This document shows positions 42,081-49,943 of a stretch of DNA of 64,000 nt, piece by piece. Under the pieces are notes generated by a model, which made no database searches, was not told the origin of the DNA, and saw only the letters and a list, made by a program, of their open reading frames with translations. The translations under genes were made by a program, and so were the position numbers. Each line of letters opens with the position of its first letter. Positions within the stretch are counted from its first letter, which is position 1. This stretch comes from Enterococcus casseliflavus NBRC 100478 (lineage in GTDB: Bacteria > Bacillota > Bacilli > Lactobacillales > Enterococcaceae): the NCBI RefSeq assembly GCF_001544095.1, contig NZ_BCPT01000003.1, positions 124,001 to 188,000 of the forward strand, given 5' to 3'.

Positions 42081-43505
42081 ATGACAATCGATTGGAAAAA
42101 AGAGGTCGAAGCCCGCAAAGACGATTTGCTGAACGACTTGATTGATCTATTGAAAGTGAAAAGTGAAAGAGAAGATGATAAAGCGACTGCGGATGCGCCA
42201 TTTGGTCCTGGACCTCGTGATGCGTTGCTACACATGCTAGCTTATGGCGAACGTGATGGCTTCACAGTCAAAAACGTCGATAACTACGCTGGTCACATCG
42301 AATTTGGTGAAGGAGACGAAACATTAGGGATCTTCGGCCACATGGATGTTGTTCCTGCAGGTGACGGCTGGTCAACCGATCCTTATGATCCAGTCATCAA
42401 TGACAACAAAATCTATGCTCGTGGTTCTTCTGATGATAAAGGTCCTTCAATGGCTGCCTATTATGGGATGAAGATCATCAAAGAATTAGGCTTGCCATTA
42501 TCGAAAAAAATCCGTTTTGTCGTTGGTTCTGATGAAGAAAGCGGCTGGGCAGATATGGATTACTACTTTGAGCATGAAGAAAAGCCTGATTTTGGCTTCT
42601 CACCAGATGCCAATTTCCCAATCATCAATGGAGAAAAAGGAAATGTGACATTAGGGATCCATTTCCAAGGCAACAATGAAGGAGACTTCACGCTGCAAAG
42701 CTTTACTGCTGGCTTGCGAGAAAATATGGTACCAGGAACGGCAACAGCAAGCTTCATTGCTCCATCAACAGAAGAAGCATTAGCGATCGAAAAAGCCTTT
42801 TTCGATTACGTTGAAGCCAATCCAGTGACGGGCACGATTGAAACAGAAAATGAACAAGTGACGATTGAATTAGTCGGTAAAGGTGCCCATGGTGCCAGCC
42901 CACAATCAGGAATCAATGCGGGGACTTTCTTAGCAGTCTTCTTAGATAACTATGCCTTTGGCGGCGGCGCAAAACAATTCATCCATGCAGCAGCAGCCTA
43001 TGTCCATGAAGATTTCTACGGTGAAAAATTAGGTGTGGCGTACGAAGACGAAAAAATGGGTAAATTGACAATGAATGCTGGCTTGTTTGCTTTCAAAGCG
43101 AACCAAGCAGGAACGCAAGCAGACAACTTTATCGCATTGAACTTCCGTTATCCTAAAGGCGTAACTGCGGAAGGACTTGAAATCGGTGTGGAACGCACCG
43201 TCGGTATGGAAGGGGCAACCGTTACCCGCAATGACCGCAACATGGAACCTCACTACGTGCCAGCAGATGATCCATTGGTAGAAACTTTATTGGCGGTTTA
43301 TGAAGAACACACTGGCGAAAAAGGCTTCGAACAAATCATCGGCGGCGGCACATACGGCCGTCTATTGAAACGCGGCGTTGCCTATGGCGCAATGTTTCCT
43401 GGCTATGTCGACACCATGCACCAAGCCAATGAATTCATGAGCTTGGATGACCTCTTCAACGCAGCGGTGATCTATGCAGATGCTATCTACCGTTTGGCGA
43501 AATAA
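42081..43505 (+). CDS. pepV: dipeptidase PepV (M20 family)
   Basis: A 474-residue cytoplasmic zinc dipeptidase of the PepV/Sapep group. Metal ligands and catalytic residues are in GIFGHMDVVPAGDGW, ARGSSDDKGPSMAAYYG, VGSDEESGWADM and the C-terminal GGGTYGRLLKRGVAYGAMFPG. It hydrolyses dipeptides with broad specificity. GGAGG precedes the ATG and a terminator follows, so it is monocistronic. Confidence 0.95.
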   Translation: MTIDWKKEVEARKDDLLNDLIDLLKVKSEREDDKATADAPFGPGPRDALLHMLAYGERDGFTVKNVDNYAGHIEFGEGDETLGIFGHMDVVPAGDGWSTDPYDPVINDNKIYARGSSDDKGPSMAAYYGMKIIKELGLPLSKKIRFVVGSDEESGWADMDYYFEHEEKPDFGFSPDANFPIINGEKGNVTLGIHFQGNNEGDFTLQSFTAGLRENMVPGTATASFIAPSTEEALAIEKAFFDYVEANPVTGTIETENEQVTIELVGKGAHGASPQSGINAGTFLAVFLDNYAFGGGAKQFIHAAAAYVHEDFYGEKLGVAYEDEKMGKLTMNAGLFAFKANQAGTQADNFIALNFRYPKGVTAEGLEIGVERTVGMEGATVTRNDRNMEPHYVPADDPLVETLLAVYEEHTGEKGFEQIIGGGTYGRLLKRGVAYGAMFPGYVDTMHQANEFMSLDDLFNAAVIYADAIYRLAK

Positions 43506-43558
43506 AGAGACATTGATTGGGTCTGTTCACTCGCTAAATAAATACAATTGAACGTTTC

Positions 43559-43607
43559 GTGCGGCATTCTCGTATCTTTTTCATGTGAGAGAATGCCGCA
43601 CTTTTTT
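43559..43607 (+). terminator. terminator after pepV
   Basis: GTGCGGCATTCTC pairs with GAGAATGCCGCAC around a 16-base loop, followed by six T. Confidence 0.92.
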
Positions 43608-43632
43608 AGTATAGAATAGCGGGCTGAGTAGT

Positions 43633-43659
43633 AAAAAACACCTCATAGTGATGAGGTGT
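43633..43659 (-). terminator. terminator of the HicB-like gene
   Basis: ACACCTCAT / ATGAGGTGT with a four-base loop; the T run is on the minus strand. Confidence 0.85.
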
Positions 43660-43667
43660 AGAAGCAA

Positions 43668-44123
43668 TCAGTCTTTACATTTTTTCTTTAGGATTGCGTC
43701 AGTGAGGATTTCTGAAAAATCTAAATGCATAGTTCGTCCTAGTTTATCCGCCCATTGAGGAATCGCCAGTTTTTTCTCGACGAAGGTTTGATTCTCTAAA
43801 TATTCTGAAACATCGACAAGGACCATCGATAGAAATGATTTTTCTTTATCGTAATCGAATTCAAAATCTAAATCGTCTATAAATGGATTGTTCGCTTCCA
43901 GTGATAAACAATTAATGGGGGTAGAGAGCGGAATCTCCCGATTATTTTCAATACAATCTGCCAAAACGATTCCGAGCCAATCGGATGCCATGAATAAAGC
44001 ATCGGCGATGTCTAAGCCTTGAGTGCCGACTTGCTCAGGAAAATCAGGAAAAGAAATAAAATACTTCACTTCGCTTCCGTCTGTATCGGTGTAATAAAAC
44101 AATGCAGGGTAACTTGCTAACAT
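43668..44123 (-). CDS. HicB-like protein without a HicA partner
   Basis: A 151-residue protein. The N-terminal half has the HicB RNase-H-like pattern (FYYTDTDGSEVKYFISFPDFPEQVGTQGLDIADALFMASDWLGIVLADCIENNREIPLSTP shortened in parts here), and the C-terminal region could be a small helix-rich DNA-binding segment. HicB proteins are antitoxins of HicA RNases. No HicA-like gene lies within 300 bases on either side. AAAGGAG nine bases before ATG 44123 sets the start. Confidence 0.75.
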   Translation of the reverse strand: MLASYPALFYYTDTDGSEVKYFISFPDFPEQVGTQGLDIADALFMASDWLGIVLADCIENNREIPLSTPINCLSLEANNPFIDDLDFEFDYDKEKSFLSMVLVDVSEYLENQTFVEKKLAIPQWADKLGRTMHLDFSEILTDAILKKKCKD

Positions 44124-44381
44124 AGTGTACAACTCCTTTTTCGCGATTCTCTACAGATCTGATTACAATGGTAGCGCTCTTATTTTTTACTAGTACCCAG
44201 TAGTCTTAAGCAAGAGTTGTCGCTTTTTCAATTGTACCAGTGTCATAAATACTGAACAATAGGCAATTTTTTTAAGAGGAGAGTATCAATTCAGAAATTC
44301 TGATGATTGAAAGAACATCATCTTTTGTGGTAATTTAAAAATCTTTGTGTCTATTATCAATGAAAATGTTCTATTTTATTA
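44124..44381. other. intergenic region, no gene seen
   Basis: AT-rich spacer between divergent genes. It must hold the promoter of the HicB-like gene, but I could not identify one with confidence. No repeat, RNA structure or short gene stands out. Confidence 0.4.
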
Positions 44382-44410
44382 TTGACATCAAATCATCTGA
44401 ATGATTTACT
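44382..44410 (+). promoter_or_regulatory. promoter of the 97-residue membrane protein gene
   Basis: TTGACA and TTTACT separated by exactly 17 bases, about 20 bases before the gene's ribosome site. Confidence 0.65.
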
Positions 44411-44432
44411 TTTTGTAAGGAGTTGAAAAGTG

Positions 44433-44726
44433 ATGCCTGATTTGGTGAAATTTATTTTGGTTATTCTGGCGATTTGGGTGGTTTATCAAGTATTTACGAC
44501 GATTTTATTTACCCTTTCCCAAAAAGCAGTTGCCAAACGAATCAAAAGCGGGAAGATGTCTGATCAGCAGTTGGCGAATTTGTACCACGCTGTAGCACGA
44601 GCAAATCAAGGAAGCAATTTCCAAGCGATTTTCTCTTATGGGCTCTTTTACCGCAGCCATGCAAAGCAAAGTGATGCGATCTATGAACTGTATCGCGCAG
44701 AAATGGCGAAAAGAAATCTGCTGTAA
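44433..44726 (+). CDS. small membrane-anchored protein of unknown function
   Basis: A 97-residue protein with one N-terminal membrane helix (LVKFILVILAIWVVYQVFTTILFTL) and a basic cytoplasmic helical tail (SDQQLANLYHAVARANQGSN). No family recognised. AAGGAG lies ten bases before ATG 44433 and seven before an in-frame GTG at 44430. A promoter and a strong terminator frame it as a single gene. Confidence 0.7.
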   Translation: MPDLVKFILVILAIWVVYQVFTTILFTLSQKAVAKRIKSGKMSDQQLANLYHAVARANQGSNFQAIFSYGLFYRSHAKQSDAIYELYRAEMAKRNLL

Positions 44727-44767
44727 CCAACTGTGAAGCAGCTGCTTTCGAGAATATTGCTCGAAGT

Positions 44768-44814
44768 AAAAAAGCCTAGGTCCTGCACAACAAGTGCAGA
44801 ACCTAGGCTTTTTT
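44768..44814 (+). terminator. long-stem terminator
   Basis: AAAAAAGCCTAGGT...CTGCAC pairs with GTGCAG...ACCTAGGCTTTTTT with one internal mismatch and a five-base loop. Confidence 0.92.
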
Positions 44815-44826
44815 GGTATTTACTGG

Positions 44827-44864
44827 GCAGCAAGCTGTGACAGATAAACACAGCTCCTTGCTGC
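44827..44864 (-). terminator. hairpin downstream of the glycine-zipper protein gene
   Basis: GCAGCAAG / CTTGCTGC with an inner CTGTG / CACAG pair. It sits just after the stop of the minus-strand gene but lacks a strong T run, so termination is only probable. Confidence 0.5.
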
Positions 44865-44866
44865 AG

Positions 44867-45073
44867 CTATTTCTTGTCTTTGCTGCTTTTTTGATCCATG
44901 CCCGCACCGATCGCTACACCTAGTGCGATGCCTAAACCCATGCCTAATGCTAGATTGTCAAAAAACAGCAGCCCAAATGCAGCACCTAATGCCATTCCGA
45001 CACCGATCCCCAGTCCCATATTGTTAGAAGCGGCTTCCTTTTCTTTAGACGTTTGCGGCGGTTTTTTCGTCAT
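44867..45073 (-). CDS. small glycine-zipper membrane protein
   Basis: A 68-residue protein: charged N terminus, then a glycine-rich hydrophobic stretch with repeated GxGxxxG spacing (MGLGIGVGMALGAAFGLLFFDNLALGMGLGIALGVAIGAGM) and a basic end. It should form two packed membrane helices. AAAGGGG precedes ATG 45073. Function unknown. Confidence 0.7.
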   Translation of the reverse strand: MTKKPPQTSKEKEAASNNMGLGIGVGMALGAAFGLLFFDNLALGMGLGIALGVAIGAGMDQKSSKDKK

Positions 45074-45201
45074 TGTGAAAAACCCCTTTCTTTTTAGTAT
45101 AGAGGGGTTTCGTTTGGATGACAAATATTCGAACTGCTGCTCAGTGATATGCATCAGGAGAGTGCAACCGCTAAGTATGGCAAACGGGTTGAGCCATTGG
45201 T

Positions 45202-45510
45202 CTATCTTCCGCCGGGCAAATAGTTACGCTCGGGGTTGTAGCGGCGAATGATCTTATTTTCAGCGAGTACGTGCTCATAATAATAAACAGGCGCATCCTT
45301 AGTCTCTAGTCGAAAAACAAAGACGAGCGGAACCTTTAAGACGGAATAGCGCGCGGGGATCGCAATATACGATTTTTGATTGCGCTCCATCGTCAGTGCG
45401 AATTCATCAAACAAAAGCGCCACTGGTGTGGGAAAGTTTACCAATTCATAATAGTGTTTTTCAAATGCATAGGTTTCTTGTTTTGCATAAGCGATTTTTG
45501 CAGCTGGCAT
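45202..45510 (-). CDS. small protein (DUF5960-like), apparently LexA-controlled
   Basis: A 102-residue cytoplasmic protein rich in aromatic residues (YAFEKHYYELVNFPTPVALLFDEFALTMERNQKSYIAI). The arrangement weakly resembles DUF5960 proteins of streptococci and enterococci; this is tentative. ATG 45510 is chosen because GAGGTG lies seven bases upstream; an ATG six bases earlier is too close. The promoter has consensus-like hexamers with a LexA-type box in the spacer, so the gene may belong to the DNA-damage response. Confidence 0.6.
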   Translation of the reverse strand: MPAAKIAYAKQETYAFEKHYYELVNFPTPVALLFDEFALTMERNQKSYIAIPARYSVLKVPLVFVFRLETKDAPVYYYEHVLAENKIIRRYNPERNYLPGGR

Positions 45511-45529
45511 ACACATTCACCTCACTTGA

Positions 45530-45558
45530 ATTATACGAACGTTTGTTCTGTTTGTAAA
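45530..45558 (-). promoter_or_regulatory. promoter with LexA (DinR) box in the spacer
   Basis: On the minus strand TTTACA and TATAAT are exactly 17 bases apart. Inside the spacer, 45536-45549 reads CGAACGTTTGTTCT on the plus strand, matching the Gram-positive SOS box CGAACRNRYGTTYC at 12 of 14 positions including both GAAC/GTTC arms. Confidence 0.7.
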
Positions 45559-45670
45559 GTGAAAAATCACCAAGCGAGGAAAAAGGGGGCGTTCTCTATG
45601 AAAAAGATGTTTTGCTAACAAGAAATTTGCTACACTAGAGAAAAGAAGGAATCAAAAAGGAGCAGATACC

Positions 45671-46021
45671 ATGGATTACGAACGTTTCGCACGATTGCAG
45701 GCACGCTTTGCCGATGAAAAACTGCTGACCAAAGAAGGGGGCTATCGGTTGCGTTTGTCAGGGAAGGCGCAGTTCGAACTAGCCTTTATCAAAACCGGAC
45801 CCTGTGGCGAGTCTGTCTACCAGCCGCTGATCAAGGGCACTTTTGCTGAAAAAGAAGCAATCCCTACCTATTTGCTGGATCTTGCGGCGCAGCCTATGAC
45901 GCAAATCAGTCAGCGAACCTCCGAAAATGAAGCAGTGTTAGATAAAGCATTAGTAGAATTAATGGAAAAATGTGAGCAGGCAGTTGCCGTCAACGAAGCC
46001 GCACAAGAAGCCACACGTTAA
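45671..46021 (+). CDS. hypothetical protein, 116 residues
   Basis: A soluble protein with a predicted mixed N-terminal domain (YRLRLSGKAQFELAFIKTGPCGESVYQPLIKGTF) and a helical C terminus. No family recognised. AAAAGGAG precedes the ATG at good distance. It is a single gene followed by a terminator. Confidence 0.65.
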   Translation: MDYERFARLQARFADEKLLTKEGGYRLRLSGKAQFELAFIKTGPCGESVYQPLIKGTFAEKEAIPTYLLDLAAQPMTQISQRTSENEAVLDKALVELMEKCEQAVAVNEAAQEATR

Positions 46022-46073
46022 TTAGCGCGACAAAGATACAAGAGCCGCCTGAACTTGATTTTTTACACTAAGC

Positions 46074-46116
46074 AAAAAACGATCCTGACAAGATTCCTTG
46101 CCAAAGATCGTTTTTT
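46074..46116. terminator. terminator between convergent genes
   Basis: AAAAAACGATC pairs with GATCGTTTTTT; the 20-base loop has further partial pairing (TGGCAAGG type). A and T runs on both sides allow bidirectional function. Confidence 0.8.
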
Positions 46117-46140
46117 ATTTTCCCGTGGAAATTAGTGTCC

Positions 46141-46884
46141 TCATTCGCCGAAGTGGTCTGAGAAGCCTTGTTGCTTCATAAAGGCAGCGACATCTGGACG
46201 TCGCGGTTCACGGAAAAATTCCGTCATTTTCGTTTGCCAATTGGTTTGCTGTTGATTACTGCTGCGTTGTGCATAATAGGCTTCTGTCGTTTGGTTGTAC
46301 TGGGCTGTTTGCTCCTGCGTCAGCGGTTGATACTGATCGACACTTACGATCGCTTCTTGGGGCAAGCGGACTTTCGGCTCATTTCTGTGTTGCGGATAGC
46401 CGATCGTTAAACCGAATAACGGAAACGTCAATTTTGGTAAGCCGACAAGTTCTGCGATACGAGACAAATCATTGCGGATGCCGCCGATGTAACAAATTCC
46501 TAAGTCTTGCGCTTCAGCGTAAGCTACCATGTTTTGGGCAGCGATGGTCGTATCAACGACAGACACAATAAATGGTTCCATCGTGGTTAAGTGGGTATCA
46601 GGCACCCCTGCTTGGGTCAGCAGCTGCTGATGTTTATGTAAGTCGGCGACAAAAAGATAGAAGACGCCCGTTCGAGTGATGTAATTTGGGGCACCGGCAA
46701 TTTCTTCGATGGCAGCCAGTTTTTCAGGATCACTGACCTCAATGATCGAATAGGCTTGAACAAAGTTCGAACTGGAACCGCTCTGGGCAACCGTTACTAA
46801 TTTTTGCTTGAGTTCCTTTGATAGTGGGCGGGGTTGAAAATCTCGGACAGAGCTGTGGCGGGTAAAAGTATCAAAAAGATCCAT
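46141..46884 (-). CDS. NADPH-dependent nitroreductase/flavin reductase (NfsA-like)
   Basis: A 247-residue FMN-dependent nitroreductase-family protein: FTRHSSVRDFQPRPLSKEL at the N terminus, SSSNFVQAYSIIEVSD, the central DLGICYIGGIRND and PLFGLTIGYPQ, and a C-terminal REPRRPDVAAFMKQQGF typical of NfsA/FRP-type enzymes. It reduces nitro-, quinone- or flavin substrates with NADPH. GGAGG lies seven bases before ATG 46884. Physiological substrate unknown. Confidence 0.9.
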   Translation of the reverse strand: MDLFDTFTRHSSVRDFQPRPLSKELKQKLVTVAQSGSSSNFVQAYSIIEVSDPEKLAAIEEIAGAPNYITRTGVFYLFVADLHKHQQLLTQAGVPDTHLTTMEPFIVSVVDTTIAAQNMVAYAEAQDLGICYIGGIRNDLSRIAELVGLPKLTFPLFGLTIGYPQHRNEPKVRLPQEAIVSVDQYQPLTQEQTAQYNQTTEAYYAQRSSNQQQTNWQTKMTEFFREPRRPDVAAFMKQQGFSDHFGE

Positions 46885-46994
46885 CGTTTTTCCTCCTGTA
46901 ACGTACAAATTTCTTTCTTCCTTAGTGTAACAGAAAAAAAGGAATGGGAACAAAAAGAATGTTTTCAAAAAATTTTCAAATTGATGTTTTATAG

Positions 46995-47023
46995 TTGCCA
47001 AGCACAAAAGTTTCCGTTATGAT
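46995..47023 (+). promoter_or_regulatory. promoter of the riboswitch-controlled P-type ATPase gene
   Basis: TTGCCA and TATGAT separated by 17 bases, placing the transcript start shortly before the riboswitch. Confidence 0.65.
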
Positions 47024-47046
47024 AATGATACATTCTTATTATTATT

Positions 47047-47143
47047 CCTTAGGGGAGTAACCGGTGGCGCAAGCTGCGATAATATCAACAGTAAGTAAGC
47101 TGGCGACAGCTTTCTGGTATTATTTGAAATGGTGAGACCTAAG
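47047..47143 (+). ncRNA. yybP-ykoY (manganese) riboswitch
   Basis: The leader shows the class hallmarks: CCTTAGGGGAGTAAC at the 5' side, paired helices ending in loops, and GGTGAGACCTAAG at the 3' side, the CTTAG/CTAAG pair closing P1. The 3' strand of P1 is also part of the terminator hairpin that follows, the standard transcription-switch layout. Members sense Mn2+ and turn on when it is bound. Confidence 0.88.
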
Positions 47144-47176
47144 ACAAGCGTATACTTGTCTTAGGTCTCTTTTTTT
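47134..47176 (+). terminator. riboswitch expression-platform terminator
   Basis: Perfect 15-bp stem GAGACCTAAGACAAG / CTTGTCTTAGGTCTC with a six-base loop and seven T. It shares GACCTAAG with riboswitch P1. Confidence 0.93.
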
Positions 47177-47221
47177 CTAGCAGAGTGCCTAAGGAAAATA
47201 AAATTAAAAGGGGCAAAAAAA

Positions 47222-49885
47222 TTGGCGAAAGAAATGTATCAAAAAGAAATCTCGGAAATTATGGCAGAGGTCCAGAGCAGTCCAGAGGGGTTGACGCAGC
47301 AAGAGGCAGCCAAGCGGTTAGAAAATGGCTTGAACCAGCTGAAGGAAGCACCTAAGAAATCTAGCTTTGCCTTATTCTTAGATACCTTCAAAGATGCGAT
47401 GGTGATCGTCTTGCTGATCGTGGCAATCATCCAAATGGTTATGGGTGCCCACGTTGAGTCGATCGTTATCTTCGCAGTACTCTTGTTGAATTCCGTCGTC
47501 AGTGTGATTCAAACGAAAAAAGCCGAAGGGTCGTTAGACGCTTTGAAAAGCCTGTCGGCACCAGATGCTAACGTCATTCGGGATGGCAAAGAACAAAGTG
47601 TGCTGGCGAAAGAATTGGTTGTCGGCGATATCGTTATTTTAGAAGCTGGGGACTATGTACCAGCAGATGGTCGATTGATCGAAGAGGGTTCTTTGAAGGT
47701 CGATGAAGGAATGCTGACTGGGGAATCAACGCCAGCGGAAAAAGAATTAGGTGTGATCGATCGTACCGCACCGATCGGCGACCGTGACAACATGGTCTTC
47801 AGTGGAACGATCGTCACTTATGGACGTGGTCGGTTTATCGTAACTGCGACTGGTAATGTGACGGAAATCGGTCAAGTGGCTGGCTTATTGGAAAGTACAG
47901 TTGAACACAAAACACCATTGCAAAGAGGATTAGACAGCTTCAGTAAAAAACTGAGCTTGGCGATCTTAGTCCTTTCATTGATTATTTTAGGGGTTCAAGT
48001 CGCACGGTTGTTCTTAGGTGACGGAACAGGTGATATGACACAAGACTTAGTCAACGCCTTTATGTTTGCGGTAGCCGTAGCCGTTGCAGCGATTCCAGAA
48101 GCCTTGCAATCGATCGTGACGATCGTTCTTTCGATCGGAACAAAACAAATGGCGAAGCGTCATGCCATCATTCGAAAACTACCAGCGGTTGAAACATTGG
48201 GTTCAACGAGTATCGTTTGTACCGATAAGACCGGGACTTTGACTCAAAACAAAATGACCGTTGTTGACTACTATTTACCAAATGGGCAAACGGGCACGTT
48301 CTCCGATGAGCCAACTACCTGGTCATTGCCTGAAAAACGCTTAGTAGAGATCAGTGTCTTGGCCAATGATGCTGCCATCAGTGAAGATGGGGCGAAGCTA
48401 GGAGACCCTACTGAAATTGCTTTTCTGGATTACAGTGAGAAACTAAATCAGCCTTATCGGGCGATTCGTCAACAGTTTCCTCGTTTGCAAGAATTGCCTT
48501 TCGATTCTGATCGTAAATTGATGTCTACCTTACATGAGATCGATGGCGAACATTTATTGTTGACCAAAGGTGGGCCAGACATCGTCTTTGGCCGCAGTAC
48601 CAAAGTCTTGATCGATGATCAAGTCGTGCCTTTAACAGATGAAATCAAGCAGAAATTGCAACATCAAAACGAAGAATTCTCAAAACGGGCCTTACGGGTC
48701 TTGGCGTTTGCTTACCGTCCATTGACCGATGCCCAATCACGAGAATTGACACTTGAGGATGAAAATGAGCTGATTTTGGTTGGTTTGATGGCAATGATCG
48801 ATCCTCCTCGTAAAGAAGTCAAACAAGCCGTAGCGGATGCCAAATCTGCTGGTATCAAAACAGTTATGATCACAGGGGACCACAAAACGACAGCCGTGGC
48901 GATCGCACAAGAGATCGGTATTTCAGCCGAGGGCGACTTAGCCTTGACTGGTACGGAATTGGATGCTCTTTCTGAAACCGAACTAGCGGATCAATTAGAC
49001 AAAATCACAGTCTATGCTCGTGTTTCGCCAGAAAACAAAATCCGTATCGTGCGGGCTTGGCAAGACAAAGGTAAGATCTCTGCCATGACCGGGGATGGGG
49101 TCAATGATGCACCCGCCTTGAAACAAGCGGATATCGGGATCGCAATGGGAACCGGAACGGACGTTGCCAAAGACGCAGCGGCGATGGTCTTGACGGATGA
49201 CAACTTTGCCTCGATCATTCGTGCAGTAGAAGTTGGCCGAAACGTTTTTGACAACATCAAAAAAGCCATTTCGTATTTGTTTGCTGGAAACTTAGGTGCG
49301 ATCATTGCGATCGTCTTTGCCTTAGTGATGGGTTGGGACAATCCATTTACTGCCTTGCAGCTGCTCTTTATCAACCTAGTCAACGACTCATTACCAGCGA
49401 TTGCTCTAGGAATGGAAAAAGCCGAACCAACGATCATGCAGCGCCAGCCAAGAGATCCAAATGCTGGTATCTTCACTGGAAAAACATTGATCTCAGTAAC
49501 GTATCGTGGTATTTTGATTGCCGCTGTCGTGATTTTGGCACAATGGTTAGGAATGAACCAATCACCTGAATTAGGTGTTGCGATGGCCTTCTCAACACTT
49601 ATCTGGAGCCGAACATTGCAAACATTACCAGCACGCTCAAACACTGAGACTGCTTGGCAAGCTGGCCTTTTTGCCAATAAAATGGTATGGCTGGCGATCG
49701 TCGTTTGTGGTGGACTATACAGCATTACCTTGATTCCTGGCATCCGTGAAGTCTTTGCGATTCCAGCAACCTTCACTTTAGGACATGTCGGTCTATGTAT
49801 CGCAATGGCTGCTGTGGCAGTTGTTTTGATGGAAATCACGAAACTGATTATTATTGCCGTTCAAAAACGTCAAGGAAACGCCTAA
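47222..49885 (+). CDS. P2-type cation-transporting ATPase, probable Mn2+ exporter
   Basis: An 887-residue P-type ATPase with all cytoplasmic motifs: TGESTPAEKE (actuator), phosphorylated Asp335 in CTDKTGTLTQ, TGDHKTTAVAIA and TGDGVNDAPAL (hinge), plus membrane helix 4 PEALQSIVTI and about ten membrane segments. By sequence it is Ca2+-ATPase-like, but the Mn-type riboswitch upstream points to Mn2+ export, as known for similar lactic acid bacterial pumps. Translation likely starts at TTG 47222: AAAAGGGG is eight bases upstream, and the first ATG (47234) is too far. Single gene. Confidence 0.92.
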   Translation: MAKEMYQKEISEIMAEVQSSPEGLTQQEAAKRLENGLNQLKEAPKKSSFALFLDTFKDAMVIVLLIVAIIQMVMGAHVESIVIFAVLLLNSVVSVIQTKKAEGSLDALKSLSAPDANVIRDGKEQSVLAKELVVGDIVILEAGDYVPADGRLIEEGSLKVDEGMLTGESTPAEKELGVIDRTAPIGDRDNMVFSGTIVTYGRGRFIVTATGNVTEIGQVAGLLESTVEHKTPLQRGLDSFSKKLSLAILVLSLIILGVQVARLFLGDGTGDMTQDLVNAFMFAVAVAVAAIPEALQSIVTIVLSIGTKQMAKRHAIIRKLPAVETLGSTSIVCTDKTGTLTQNKMTVVDYYLPNGQTGTFSDEPTTWSLPEKRLVEISVLANDAAISEDGAKLGDPTEIAFLDYSEKLNQPYRAIRQQFPRLQELPFDSDRKLMSTLHEIDGEHLLLTKGGPDIVFGRSTKVLIDDQVVPLTDEIKQKLQHQNEEFSKRALRVLAFAYRPLTDAQSRELTLEDENELILVGLMAMIDPPRKEVKQAVADAKSAGIKTVMITGDHKTTAVAIAQEIGISAEGDLALTGTELDALSETELADQLDKITVYARVSPENKIRIVRAWQDKGKISAMTGDGVNDAPALKQADIGIAMGTGTDVAKDAAAMVLTDDNFASIIRAVEVGRNVFDNIKKAISYLFAGNLGAIIAIVFALVMGWDNPFTALQLLFINLVNDSLPAIALGMEKAEPTIMQRQPRDPNAGIFTGKTLISVTYRGILIAAVVILAQWLGMNQSPELGVAMAFSTLIWSRTLQTLPARSNTETAWQAGLFANKMVWLAIVVCGGLYSITLIPGIREVFAIPATFTLGHVGLCIAMAAVAVVLMEITKLIIIAVQKRQGNA

Positions 49886-49888
49886 AGC

Positions 49889-49926
49889 AAAAAACGTATC
49901 GATCGTTTGATCGATACGTTTTTTTG
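49889..49926. terminator. terminator after the P-type ATPase gene
   Basis: AAAAAACGTATCGATC / GATCGATACGTTTTTTT with a four-base loop; symmetric, so it can also serve the convergent transglutaminase operon. Confidence 0.93.
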
Positions 49927-49943
49927 TCGTTTATCCTCACTGC

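Noticed and set aside
49012-49839. Long antisense open frame of 275 codons across the P-type ATPase gene
   Set aside because: It lies wholly within a well-supported gene on the other strand and has a composition expected of a shadow frame.
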